The position numbers and the translations under genes are program-made. Below are positions 33,451 to 47,100 of a stretch of 64,000 nt of DNA, one piece after another. How positions within the stretch are numbered: the stretch's first letter is position 1; every line of letters begins with the position of its first letter. Under the pieces are notes generated by a model. That model did not search any database. It saw only the letters and a list, made by a program, of their open reading frames with translations, and was not told the DNA's origin. Origin of the DNA: Gerris lacustris (Eukaryota > Arthropoda > Insecta > Hemiptera > Gerridae); NCBI GenBank assembly GCA_951217055.1, contig OX578277.1, forward strand, positions 9,110,329 through 9,174,328, read 5' to 3'.

Positions 33451-36400
33451 ATGGCCGTTAACTTGGAGTGCACCATCGGCCAAATTGACCCAAACAGGTC
33501 CCAAAGTTTTGCACTAGTTTTGCGACGTTTTGCGACGTCGAGTTTGAGTTTTGCGACGGCTTCCTTATCGCGATTAATCGCAAGTCAAAAGTGCACTCCA
33601 AGTTAACGCTGGAGTGCACCATCGGTCGATTTCAACCAAAAAGGTCTCAAAGTTTTGCACTAGTTTTGCGACGTTTTGCGACGTTGAGTTTGAGTTTTGC
33701 GACGGTTCACAAACGTCGCAAATTCCATATTTCATTAAAAAATTTAAGGTGCACTCTAAGTTAACGCTGGAGTGCACCATCGGCCGAATTGACCCAAACC
33801 GGTCCCAAAGTTTTGCACTAGTTTTGCGACGTTTTGCGACGTCGAGTTTGAGTTTTGCGACGGCTTCCTAATCGCGATTAATCACAAGTCAAATAAGTAA
33901 ACCACGTTAACTCTGGAGTGCACCATCCGAATTAACCCAAACCGATCCCAAAGTTTTGTAATAATTTTGCGACGTTTTGCGACGTTAAGTTTGAGTTTTG
34001 CGACGGTTCACAAACGTCGCAAATTCCATATTTCATTAAAAAATTTAAGGTGCACTCTAAGTTAACGCTGGAGTGCACCATCGGCCGAATTGACCCAAAC
34101 CGGTCCCAAAGTTTTGCACTAGTTTTGCGACGTCGAGTTTGAGTTTTGCGACGGCTTCCTAATCGCGATTAATCACAAGTCAAATAAGTAAACCACGTTA
34201 ACTCTGGAGTGCACCATCCGAATTGACCCAAACCGGTCCCAAAGTTTTGCACTAGTTTTGCGACGTCGAGTTTGAGTTTTGCGACGGCTTCCTAATCGCG
34301 ATTAATCACAAGTCAAATAAGTAAACCACGTTAACTCTGGAGTGCACCATCCGAATTGACCCAAACCGGTCCCAAAGTTTTGCACTAGTTTTGCGACGTT
34401 GTGCGACGTCGAGTTTGAGTTTTGCGACGGCTTCCTTATCGCGATTAATCACAAGTCAAATAAGTAAACCACGTTATCTCTGGAGTGCACCATCCGAATT
34501 GACCCAAACCGGTCCCAAAGTTTTGCACTAGTTTTGCGACGTTTTGCGACGTCGAGTTTGAGTTTTGCGACGGCTTCCTAATCGCGATTAATCATAAGTC
34601 AAATAAGTAAACCACGTTAACTCTGGAGTGCACCATCCGAATTGACCCAAACCGGTCCCAAAGTTTTGCACTAGTTTTGCGACGTTTTGCGACGTCGAGT
34701 TTGAGTTTTGCGACGGCTTCCTTATCGCGATTAATCGCAAGTCAAAAGTGCACTCCAAGTTAACGCTGGAGTGCACCATCGGTCGATTTCAACCAAAAAG
34801 GTCTCAAAGTTTTGCACTAGTTTTGCGACGTTTTGCGACGTTGAGTTTGAGTTTTGCGACAGTTCACAAACGTCGCAAATTCCATATTTCATTAAAAAAT
34901 TTAAGGTGCACTCTAAGTTAACGCTGGAGTGCACCATCGGCCGAATTGACCCAAACCGGTCCCAAAGTTTTGCACTAGTTTTGCGACGTTTTGCGACGTC
35001 GAGTTTGAGTTTTGCGACGGCTTCCTAATCGCGATTAATCACAAGTCAAATAAGTAAACCACGTTAACTCTGGAGTGCACCATCCGAATTGACCCAAACC
35101 GGTCCCAAAGTTTTGCACTAGTTTTGCAACGTTTTGCGACGTCGAGTTTGAGTTTTGCGACGGCTTCCTTATCGCGATTAATCATAAGTCAAATAAGTAA
35201 ACCACGTTAACTCTGGAGTGCACCATCCGAATTGACCCAAATAGGTCCCAAAGTTTTGCAAAAGATTTGCGACGTTTTGCGACGTCGAGTTTGAGTTTTG
35301 CGACGGTTTCCTTATCGCGATTAATCACAAGTCAAATAAGTAAACCACGTTAACTCTGGAGTGCACCATCCGAATTAACCCAAACCGATCCCAAAGTTTT
35401 GTAATAATTTTGCGACGTTTTGCGACGTTAAGTTTGAGTTTTGCGACGGTTCACAAACGTCGCAAATTCCATATTTCATTAAAAAATTTAAGGTGCACTC
35501 TAAGTTAACGCTGGAGTGCACCATCGGCCGAATTGACCCAAACCGGTCCCAAAGTTTTGCACTAGTTTTGCGACGTCGAGTTTGAGTTTTGCGACGGCTT
35601 CCTAATCGCGATTAATCACAAGTCAAATAAGTAAACCACGTTAACTCTGGAGTGCACCATCCGAATTGACCCAAACCGGTCCCAAAGTTTTGCACTAGTT
35701 TTGCGACGTCGAGTTTGAGTTTTGCGACGGCTTCCTAATCGCGATTAATCACAAGTCAAATAAGTAAACCACGTTAACTCTGGAGTGCACCATCCGAATT
35801 GACCCAAACCGGTCCCAAAGTTTTGCACTAGTTTTGCGACGTTGTGCGACGTCGAGTTTGAGTTTTGCGACGGCTTCCTTATCGCGATTAATCACAAGTC
35901 AAATAAGTAAACCACGTTATCTCTGGAGTGCACCATCCGAATTGACCCAAACCGGTCCCAAAGTTTTGCACTAGTTTTGCGACGTTTTGCGACGTCGAGT
36001 TTGAGTTTTGCGACGGCTTCCTAATCGCGATTAATCACAAGTCAAATAAGTAAACCACGTTAACTCTGGAGTGCACCATCCGAATTGACCCAAACCGGTC
36101 CCAAAGTTTTGCACTAGTTTTGCGACGTTTTGCGACGTCGAGTTTGAGTTTTGCGACGGCTTCCTTATCGCGATTAATCGCAAGTCAAAAGTGCACTCCA
36201 AGTTAACGCTGGAGTGCACCATCGGTCGATTTCAACCAAAAAGGTCTCAAAGTTTTGCACTAGTTTTGCGACGTTTTGCGACGTTGAGTTTGAGTTTTGC
36301 GACAGTTCACAAACGTCGCAAATTCCATATTTCATTAAAAAATTTAAGGTGCACTCTAAGTTAACGCTGGAGTGCACCATCGGCCGAATTGACCCAAACC

Positions 36401-38906
36401 GGTCCCAAAGTTTTGCACTAGTTTTGCGACGTTTTGCGACGTCGAGTTTGAGTTTTGCGACGGCTTCCTAATCGCGATTAATCACAAGTCAAATAAGTAA
36501 ACCACGTTAACTCTGGAGTGCACCATCCGAATTGACCCAAACCGGTCCCAAAGTTTTGCACTAGTTTTGCAACGTTTTGCGACGTCGAGTTTGAGTTTTG
36601 CGACGGCTTCCTTATCGCGATTAATCATAAGTCAAATAAGTAAACCACGTTAACTCTGGAGTGCACCATCCGAATTGACCCAAATAGGTCCCAAAGTTTT
36701 GCAAAAGATTTGCGACGTTTTGCGACGTCGAGTTTGAGTTTTGCGACGGTTTCCTTATCGCGATTAATCACAAGTCAAATAAGTAAACCACGTTATCTCT
36801 GGAGTGCACCATCCGAATTGACCCAAACCGGTCCCAAAGTTTTGCACTAGTTTTGCGACGTTTAGCGACGTCGAGTTTGAGTTTTGCGACGGCTTCCTTA
36901 TCGCGATTAATCACAAGCCAAATAAGTAAACCACGTTAGCTCTGGAGTGCACCATCCGAATTTACCCAAACCGGTCCCAAAGTTTTGCACTAGTTTTGCA
37001 ACGTTTTGCGACGTCGAGTTTGAGTTTTGCGACGGCTTCCTTATCGCGATTAATCACAAGTCAAATAAGTAAACCAAGTTAACTCTGGAGTGCACCATCT
37101 GATTTGACCCAAAAAGAGCCCAAAGTTCTGCACTAGTTTCGCAACGTAATGCGACGTCGAGTTTGAGTTTTGCGACGGCTTCCCTATCGCGATTAATCAC
37201 AAGTCAAATAAGTAAACCGAGTTAACTCTGGAGTGCACCATCGGCCAAATTGACCCAAACAGGACCCAAAGTTTTGCACTAGTTTTGCGACGTCGAGTTT
37301 GAGTTTTACGACGGCTTCCTTATCGCGATTAATCGCAAGTCAAAAGTGCACTCCAAGTTAACGCTGGAGTGCACCATCGGTCGATTTCAACCAAAAAGGT
37401 CTCAAAGTTTTGCACTAGTTTTGCGACGTTTTGCGACGTTGAGTTTGAGTTTTGCGACGGTTCACAAACGTCGCAAATTCCATATTTCATTAAAAAATTG
37501 TAAGGTGCACTCTAAGTTAACGCTGGAGTGCACCATCGGCCGAATTGACCCAAACAGGTCCCAAAGTTTTGCACTAGTTTTGCGACGTTTTGCGACGTCG
37601 AGTTTGAGTTTTGCGACGGCTTCCTTATTGCGATTAATCACAAGTCAAATAACTAAACCAAGTTAACTCTGGAGTGCACCATCCGATTTGACCCAAACAG
37701 GTCCCAAAGTTTTGCACTAGTTTTGCAACGTAATGCGACGTCGAGTTTGAGTTTTGCGACGGCTCCCTTATTGCGATTAATCACAAGTCAAATAACTAAA
37801 CCAAGTTAACTTTGGAGTGCACCATCTGATTTGACCCAAAAAGGTCCCAAAGTTCTGCACTAGTTTCGCAACGTAATGCGACGTCGAGTTTGAGTTTTGC
37901 GACGGCTTCCTTATCGCGATTAATCACAAGTCAAATAAGTAAACCATGTTAACTCTGGAGTGCACCATCTGATTTGACCCAAAAAGGTCCCAAAGTTCTG
38001 CACTAGTTTTGCAACGTAATGCGACGTCGAGTTTGAGTTTTGCGACGGCTTCCTTATCGCGATTAATCACAAGTCAAATAAGTAAACCGAGTTAACTCTG
38101 GAGTTCACCATCCGATTTGACCCAAACAGGTCCCAAAGTTTTGCACTAGTTTTGCAACGTAATGCGACGTCGAGTTTGAGTTTTGCGACGGCTTCCTTAT
38201 TGCGATTAATCACAAGTCAAATAACTAAACCAAGTTAACTCTGGAGTGCACCATCTGATTTGACCCAAAAAGGTCCCAAAGTTCTGCACTAGTTTAGCAA
38301 CGTAATGCGACGTCGAGTTTGAGTTTTGCGACGGCTTCCTTATTGCGATTAATCACAAGTCAAATAACTAAACCAAGTTAACTCTGGAGTGCACCATCTG
38401 GTTTGACCCAAAAAGGTCCCAAAGTTCTGCACTAGTTTCGCAACGTAATGTGACGTCGAGTTTGAGTTTTGCGACGGCTTCCTTATCGCGATTAATCACA
38501 AGTCAAATAAGTAAACCAAGTTAACTCTGGAGTGCACCATCTGATTTGACCCAAAAAGGTCCCAAAGTTCTGCACTAGTTTTGCAACGTAATGCGACGTC
38601 GAGTTTGAGTTTTGCGACGGCTTCCTTATCGCGATTAATCACAAGTCAAATAAGTAAACCGAGTTAACTCTGGAGTGCACCATCCGATTTGACCCAAACA
38701 GGTCCCAAAGTTTTGCACTAGTTTTGCAACGTAATGCGACGTCGAGTTTGAGTTTTGCGACGGCTTCCTTATCGCGATTAATTACAAGTCAAATAAGTAA
38801 ACCGAGTTAACTCTGGAGTGCACCATCCGATTTGACCCAAACAGGTCCCAAAGTTTTGCACTAGAGTTGCGACATTGAGTTTGATTGACGGCTCACAAAC
38901 GTTCCA
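33451..38906 (+). repeat. Left arm: satellite array, 143-bp monomers
   Basis: The monomer runs from 'ggagtgcaccatccgaattg' through 'cccaaagttttgcactag', two or three 'ttttgcgacg' decamers, 'tatcgcgattaatcacaagt' and 'aaccacgttaactct'. Loss of one decamer gives 133-bp units. A second monomer type of about 158 bp (e.g. from 33611) replaces the end with 'tcacaaacgtcgcaaattcc' and 'tttcattaaaaaatttaagg', and carries an inner inverted pair ggtgcactc/gagtgcacc. Units after about 37080 share 'cgcaacgtaatgcgacg' variants. All open frames here are satellite artefacts. Confidence 0.95.
33900..36785 (+). repeat. Higher-order duplication of 1,443 bp within the left arm
   Basis: About 33900-35342 and 35343-36785 are tandem, near-identical blocks of ten monomers. 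Unusual monomers recur exactly 1,443 bp apart ('ttttgtaataattttgcgac' at about 33954 and 35397; the 158-bp type at 34771 and 36214). Confidence 0.85.
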
Positions 38907-39298
38907 TTTTAAATGTTTATGTTTAAAAATGCCATTTTAAACACGATATTGCAAAACTGGACAACACTCAAATGCTTTAAAGAATTTGAGCAAATTGTTT
39001 GCTTTAATTTAAATTATTTTCATAAATTGCAATTTGGCTTGGCTAGTTTTGCGACGACAAGTATGAATTTTGCGAGTCACATATACTATATGCTTATTAA
39101 CAGCCTTTTGTCAAATAATATATTTATATTTATATAAATATACAAGATATATATAATTGAGAAGCCGGCTCTCTCGGCTTTACCTCAGAAATCAAATAAA
39201 TAAATGTTCTCCACTCAGCATACAAACACTTACTTTTTTCCCCTTGGACTATTACTTTTTTCTTTATTTAGTAGCATAAAAAGACTTGAAACATCCTT

Positions 39299-39914
39299 AA
39301 AAAAATCGGTCCGAGACAACTCAGACAGACATTCTCATATTCGAGTTTATAATTACTTAGCCCAGTGTTTCCATTTATTAGTTTTCAAATGTACATTTAA
39401 GTATTATTTATTATTTTATCAAAATTCATCAAAAATAAATTCTCCTTGGCGGGGAATCGAACCCGGGCTCTCTCCGTCCGTGTTTAAAGCTAATATCTCA
39501 GGAACTAGATTTTTCCCGGGAAAACGGCGTATATCGTTTGTCCGTATTTAAATGGATTACATTTTAGAATTTTTTAATCAAAATCGTCGGAACCGTTTTC
39601 GAGAAATATTTTTTTCACGTTTTTTCGGAGTTTTTGGGGGGTAGCGCCCCCAAATTTGGTGCTAAAATTCATTTATCGATTTCGCCTCGGGGTATGATTT
39701 TTCTGAACATGTATGCCAAATTTCGTCAAAATCAGCCCAGTAGTTAAGGCTCCAGGCGTCTGCACAGACGACAGACGACAGTCGACGGACAGACATATTT
39801 TAAAAACCACATTTTTGGACTCAGGGGACCTCAAAACGTGTAAATCCATCAAAATCTCAAAATCGAATTTTCTCGCCATCACAATACTTTCCCTTTATAT
39901 GAGAAAGTAAAAAA
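39299..39914 (-). repeat. Interspersed repeat carrying the empty site of the CACTA element
   Basis: Read on the minus strand it begins with a hairpin-like start (ACTTTCTC...GAAAGT) and continues through 'gatggatttacacgttttga', which is the uninterrupted target. It then passes through 'acatgtatgccaaatttcgt' in inverse and ends near a tRNA B-box-like GGTTCGATTCCCCGCC. It matches 48056-48135 joined to 59782-60330, and its start matches 63945-64000. Confidence 0.8.
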
Positions 39915-40399
39915 ACTGTATGAGCTCTATTTCAATAATTCTATAAAATGCTTAAAAAATCTTAAATATCAATATCTCAAGAATTATTGAGAATAGGACC
40001 CATGTTTACATGACATTTTCTCTTGCAAATGACCCATAGAATACGTCAGATTTTTTATGACTATTATTCCTTATTTTGGGTGGCCCTGTTTTTTTTTTTT
40101 TTTTTGTTTTTTTCTTGGCTCGCTTCATTAGTCAATTAATAGTAATCAAACTTAAAAACACTTTTCACAGTATAATAGTATATTTGTAATAAATATTGTA
40201 TAATAAACAGTAACAGCAAAGTATACTGTACAATTTATAAAGGTAAATATTACTTTTTGCTTACTTAAGGCAAACGATCTTAAATTAACAATATGTGTAT
40301 ATTATATTGTTATCAAATATTTTATCTATTATCTAATATTCGAAGTCTAATAATCTTGCTTTCTAATAGCTAATTTATTTCTTCAAACTGATAAGGGGC

Positions 40400-41050
40400 A
40401 AGTCTAAGAACAGTGTGTTACACCGTGGTTCTTAGAAGACATCGGCCGCTTTCATCCCTTCTGCTCCCTTTTTCTACCTCCCCACTTATTAAATCTATCA
40501 TATTTATGGCGAATTTTTTTTTGCGTTTTGTTTTACTTTTGTGGGGGGTTAAATGGCCACTATTTTGGACACTCGATATTATTTGTGAACCAAATATCAA
40601 TATTTTTAAAATGATACCCAACTTCGAATTTTCTAATTTTGGGGCTCCATAGTTACGGCCCCCTAAAATTTCTAAAATTTGACTTTTTATAGATCAACTC
40701 CCGGAAATTATATTGGACCACAGAGATAGATATATATTTTACATTTTGGAAACGCGATACATATTTGTAATCTACATTTCAATACCTTTGAAATGATAGC
40801 CAACTTGAAAATTACAAAAAATATAAAATATTGTGATCTATTCGCAATTGATCGCAGATCGCAGAAATTTGGAGTGTTCAAGTCCGCAAGAGTTTTTCTG
40901 TTTTTGGGAAAAAAAGTATAACTTGTATATCAAAGTTCAAGTCTATAGCTTCCGTAGATCGAGAGATACACTCCAAGATAAGACGGACGAACGAACTACC
41001 AAAAGCATAAGAGTTTATATTTCTAGGGCGACCTCGAAACCCTAAAAATG
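40400..41050. repeat. Phrase-type repeat in the foldback core
   Basis: Begins with a hairpin (gtctaagaac...gttcttagaagac, about 40399-40440). It includes two similar halves ('gaaccaaatatcaatattttta' and 'atctacatttcaataccttt', each followed by 'aaatgata.ccaactt') and ends with 'aagacggacgaacgaac'. Non-coding. Confidence 0.45.
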
Positions 41051-41173
41051 AGATGGTTTAAAATGAATTCACTCTATTGTTAACTAAACAAGATAAATAC
41101 GCTTTGGGCATTATAATACGCAATTAATACAACACTATTAAGATTTAAATGATATGATTGAGATGATGAAATA

Positions 41174-44100
41174 AGTCAAATCGGATGGTGCTCTCCAGAG
41201 TTAACTCGGTTTACTTATTTAACTTGTGATTAATCGCAATAAGGAAGCCGTCGCAAAACTCAAACTCGACGTCGCAAAACGTTGAAAAACAAGTGCAAAA
41301 CTTTGGGACCTCTTTGGGTCAAATCGCATGGTGCACTCCAGAGTTAACTCGGTTTATTTATTTGACTTGTGATTAATCGCGATAAGGAAGCCGTCGCAAA
41401 ACTTAAACTCGACGTCGCATTACGTTGTAAAACTAATGTAAAACTTTGGGACCTGTTTGGGTCAATTCGGCCAATGGTGCACTCCAGCGTTAACTTAGAG
41501 TGCACCTTTAATTTTTTTAATGAAATATGGAATTTGCGACGTTTGTGAACCGTCGCAAAACTCAAACTCAACGTCGCAAAACGTCGCAAAACTAGTGCAA
41601 AACTTTGAAACCTATTTGGGTCAATTCGGGTGGTGCACTTCAGAGATAACGTGGTTTACTTATTTGACTTGTGATTAATCGCGATAAGGAAGCCGTCGCA
41701 AAACTCAAACTCGACGTCGCAAAACGTTGAAAAACAAGTGCAAAACTTTGGGACCGGTTTGGGTAAATTCGGATGGTGCACTCCAGAGTTAACGTGGTTT
41801 ACTTATTTGACTTGTGATTAATCGCGATAAGGAAGCCGTCGCAAAACTCAAACTCGACGTCGCAAAATGTCGCAAAACTAGTGCAAAACTTTGGGACCGG
41901 TTTGGGTAAATTCTGATGGTGCACTCCAGAGTTAACGTGGTTTACTTATTTGACTTGTGATTAATCGCGATAAGTAAGCCGTCGCAAAACTCAAACTTGA
42001 CGTCTCAATTCGACGCTAAACTAGTGCAAAACTTTGTGACCTATTTGGGTCAATTAGGATGGTGCACTCCAGAGATAACGTGGTTTACTTATTTGACTTG
42101 TGATTAATCGCGATAAGGAAGCCGTCGCAAAACTCAAACTCGAAATCGCAAAACGTCGCAAAACTAGTGCAAAACTTTGGGACCAGTTTGGGTAAATTCG
42201 GATGGTGCACTCCAGAGATAACGTAGTTTACTTATTTGACTTGTGATTAATCGCGATAAGGAAGCCGTCGCAAAACTCAAACTCGACGTCACAAAACGTC
42301 GCAAAACTAGTGCAAAACTTTGGAACCGGTTTGGGTCAATTCGGCCGATGGTGCACTCCAGCGTTAACTTAGAGTGCACCTTTAATTTTTTAATGAAATA
42401 TGGAATTTGCGACGTTTGTGAACCGTCGCAAAACTCAAACTCAACGTCGCAAAACGTCGCAAAACTAGTGCAAAACTTTGGGACCGGTTTGGGTCAATTC
42501 GGATAGTGCACTCCAGAGTTAACGTGGTTTACATATTTGACTTGTGATTAATCGCGATAAGTAAGCCGTCGCAAAACTTAAACTTGACGTCTCAATTCGA
42601 CGCTAAACTAGTGCAAAACTTTGTGACCTATTTGGGTCAATTAGGATGGTGCACTCCAGAGATAACGTGGTTTACTTATTTGACTTGTGATTAATCGCGA
42701 TAAGGAAGCCGTCGCAAAACTAAAACTCGACGTCTCAATTCGACGCAAAACTAGTGCAAAACTTTGGGACCAGTTTGGGTAAATTCGGATGGTGCACTCC
42801 AGAGATAACGTGGTTTACTTATTTGACTTGTGATTAATCGCGATAAGAAAGCCGTCGCAAAACTCAAACTCAACGTCGCAATATTTCGCAAAACTAGTGC
42901 AAAGCTTTGGGACCTATTTGGGTAAATTCGGATGGTGCACTCCAGAGTTAACGTGGTTTACCTATTTGACTTGTGATTAATCGCGATAAGGAAGCCATCG
43001 CAAAACTAAAACTCGACGTCGCAAAACTAGTGCAAAACTTTGGAACCGGTTTGGGTAAATTCGGATGGTGCACTCCAGAGATAACGTGGTTTACTTATTT
43101 GACTTGTGATTAATCGCGATAAGGAAGCCGTCGCAAAACTCAAACTCGACGTCGCAAAACTAGTGCAAAACTTTGGGACCGGTGTGGGTCAATTCGGATG
43201 GTGCACTCCAGAGTTAACGTGGTTTACTTAATTGACTTATGATTAATCGCGATAAGGAAGCCGTCGCAAAACTAAAACTCGACGTCTCAATTCGACGCAA
43301 AACTAGTGCAAAACTTTGGGACCAGTTTGGGTATATTCGGATGGTGCACTTCAGAGATAACGTGGTTTACTTATTTGACTTGTGATTAATCGCGATAAGA
43401 AAGCCGTCGCAAAACTCAAACTCGACGTCGCAAAATGTCGCAAAACTAGTGCTAAACTTTGGGACCGGTTTGGGTAAATTCGGATGGTGCACTCCAGAGA
43501 TAACGTGGTTTACTTATTTGACTTGTGATTAATCGCGATAAGGAAGCCGTCGCAAAACTCAAACTCGACGTCGCAAAACTAGTGCAAAACTTTGGGACCG
43601 GTGTGGGTCAATTCGGATGGTGCACTCCAGAGTTAACGTGGTTTACTTAATTGACTTATGATTAATCGCGATAAGGAAGCCGTCGCAAAACTAAAACTCG
43701 ACGTCTCAATTCGACGCAAAACTAGTGCAAAACTTTGGGACCAGTTTGGGTAAATTCGGATGGTGCACTTCAGAGATAACGTGGTTTACTTAATTGACTT
43801 ACGATTAATCGCGATAAGGAAGCCGTCGCAAAACTAAAACTCGACGTCTCAATTCGACACAAAACTAGTGCAAAATTTTGGGACCGGTTTGGGTCAATTC
43901 GGATGGTGCACTCCAGAGTTAACGTGGTTTACTTATTTGACTTGTGATTAATCGCGATTAGGAAGCCGTCGCAAAACTCAAACTCACCGTCGCAAAACGT
44001 CGCAAAACTATTGCAAAGCTTTGGGACCTATTTGGGTAAATTCGGATGGTGCACTCCAGAGTTAACGTGGTTTACCTATTTGACTTGTGATTAATCGCGA

Positions 44101-47100
44101 TAAGAAAGCCGTCACAAAACTAAAACTCGACGTCTCAATTCGACGCAAAACTAGTGCAAAACTTTGGGACCAGTTTGGGTAAATTCGGATGGTGCACTCC
44201 AGAGATAACGTGGTTTACTTATTTGACTTGTGATTAATCGCGATAAGGAAGCTGTCGCAAAACTCAAACTCGACGTCGCAAAACTAGTGCAAAACTTTGG
44301 GACCGGTGTGGGTCAATTCGGATGGTGCACTCCAGAGTTAACGTGGTTTACTTAATTGACTTATGATTAATCGCGATAAGGAAGCCATCGCAAAACTAAA
44401 ACTCGACGTCTCAATTCGACGCAAAACTAGTGCAAAACTCTGGGACCAGTTTGGGTAAATTCGGATGGTGCACTCCAGAGATAACGTGGTTTACTTATTT
44501 GACTTGTGATTAATCGCGATAAGGAAGCCGTCGCAAAACTAAAACTCGACGTCTCAATTCGACGCAAAACTAGTGCAAAACTTTGGGACCAGTTTGGGTA
44601 AATTCGGATGGTGCACTCCAGAGATAACGTGGTTTACTTATTTGACTTGTGATTAATCGCGATAAGAAAGCCGTCGCAAAACTCAAACTCGACGTCACAA
44701 AACGTCGCAAAACTAGTGCAAAACTTTGGGACCGGTGTGGGTCAATTCGGATGGTGCACTCCAGAGTTAACGTGGTTTACTTAATTGACTTACGATTAAT
44801 CGCGATAAGGAAGCCGTCGCAAAACTAAAACTCGACGTCTCAATTCGACGCAAAACTAGTGCAAAACTTTGGGACCAGTTTGGGTCAATTCGGATGGTGC
44901 ACTCCAGAGTTAACGTGGTTTACTTAATTGACTTACGATTAATCGCGATAAGGAAGCCGTCGCAAAACTAAAACTCGACGTCTCAATTCGACGCAAAACT
45001 AGTGCAAAATTTTGGGACCGGTTTGGGTCAATTCGGATGGTGCACTCCAGAGTTAACGTGGTTTACTTATTTGACTTGTGATTAATCGCGATTAGGAAGC
45101 CGTCGCAAAACTCAAACTCACCGTCGCAAAACGTCGCAAAACTAGTGCAAAACTTTGGGACCAGTTTGGGTAAATTCGGATGGTGCACTCCAGAGATAAC
45201 GTGGTTTACTTATTTGACTTGTGACTAATCGCGATAAGGAAGCCATCGCAAAACTAAAACTCGACGTCGCAATATTTCGCAAAACTAGTGCAAAGCTTTG
45301 GGACCTATTTGGGTAAATTTGGATGGTGCACTCCAGAGTTAACGTGGTTTACTTATTTGTCTTGTGATTAATCGCGATAAGGAAGCCGTCGCAAAACTCA
45401 AACTCGACGTCGCAAAACTAGTGCAAAACTTTGAAACCGGTTTGGGTAAATTCGGATGGTGCACTCCAGAGATAACGTGGTTTACTTATTTGACTTGTGA
45501 TTAATCGCGATAAGGAAGCTGTCGCAAAACTCAAACTCGACGTCGCAAAACTAGTGCAAAACTTTGGGACCGGTGTGGGTCAATTCGGATGGTGCACTCC
45601 AGAGTTAACGTGGTTTACTTAATTGACTTATGATTAATCGCGATAAGGAAGCCATCGCAAAACTAAAACTCGACGTCACAAAACGTCGCAAAACTAGTGC
45701 AAAACTTTGGGACCGGTGTGGGTCAATTCGGATGGTGCACTCCAGAGTTAACGTGGTTTACTTAATTGACTTACGATTAATCGCGATAAGGAAGCCGTCG
45801 CAAAACTAAAACTCGACGTCTCAATTCGACGCAAAACTAGTGCAAAACTTTGGGACCGGTTTGGGTCAATTCGGATGGTGCACTGCAGAGTTAACGTGGT
45901 TTACTTAATTGACTTACGATTAATCGCGATAAGGAAGCCGTCGCAAAACTAAAACTCGACGTCTCAATTCGACGCAAAACTAGTGCAAAACTTTGGGACC
46001 GGTTTGGGTCAATTCGGATGGTGCACTCCAGAGTTAACGTGGTTTACTTAATTGACTTACGATTAATCGCGATAAGGAAGCCGTCGCAAAACTAAGACTC
46101 GACGTCTCAATTCGACGCAAAACTAGTGCAAAACTTTGGGACCGGTTTGGGTCAATTCGGATGGTGCACTCCAGAGTTAACGTGGTTTACTTATTTGACT
46201 TGTGATTAATCGCGATTAGGAAGCCGTCGCAAAACTCAAACTCGACGTCGCAAAACGTCGCAAAACTATTGCAAAACTTTGGGACCGGTTTGGGTCAAAT
46301 CGGATGGTGCACTCCAGAGATAACTTGGTTTCGTTATTTGACTTGTGATTAATCGCAATAAGGAAGCCGTCGCAAAACTCAAACTCAACGTCGCAATATT
46401 TCGCAAAACTAGTGCAAAGCTTTGGGACCTATTTGGGTAAATTCGGATGGTGCACTCCAGAGATAACGTGGTTTACCTATTTGACTTGTGATTAATCGCG
46501 ATAATTAAGCCGTCGCAAAACTAAAACTCGACGTCTCAATTCGACGCAAAACTAGTGCAAAACTTTGGGACCGGTTTGGGTCAATTCGGATGGTGCACTC
46601 CAGAGTTAACGTGGTTTACTTATTTGACTTGTGATTAATCGCGATTAGGAAGCCGTCGCAAAACTCAAACTCGACGTCGCAAAACGTCGCAAAACTATTG
46701 CAAAACTTTGGGACCGGTTTGGGTCAAATCGGATGGTGCACTCCAGAGATAACTTGGTTTCGTTATTTGACTTGTGATTAATCGCAATAAGGAAGCCGTC
46801 GCAAAACTCAAACTCGACGTCGCAAAACGTCGCAAAACTAGTGCAAAACTTTGGGACCTGTTTGGGTCAATTCGGCCGATGGTGCACTCCAGCGTTAACT
46901 TAGAGTGCACCTTACAATTTTTTAATGAAATATGGAATTTGCGACGTTTGTGAACCGTCGCAAAACTCAAACTCAACGTCGCAAAACGTCGCAAAACTAG
47001 TGCAAAACTTTGGGACCTTTTTGGTTGAAATCGACCGATGGTGCACTCCAGCGTTAACTTGGAGTGCACTTTTGACTTGCGATTAATCGCGATAAGGAAG

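Larger units (their letters stand above)
38907..41173. other. Core of the foldback element
   Basis: About 2.3 kb of non-satellite, AT-rich DNA between the inverted arms. It has no transposase or other recognised gene. It contains a repeat (39299-39914) whose other copy was split by the CACTA element at 48136-59781. It also holds a second phrase-type repeat (about 40400-41050). A degenerate monomer trace persists near 39040-39090 ('ctagttttgcgacgacaagt'). Confidence 0.7.

Noticed and set aside
33574..47069. Numerous frames of 60-124 residues in both directions ('HSKLTLECTIGR', 'SFALVLRRFATSSLSFATAS')
   Set aside because: They are satellite monomers read through. The same peptide recurs with each 158-bp or 143-bp unit and breaks at the 10-bp indels.
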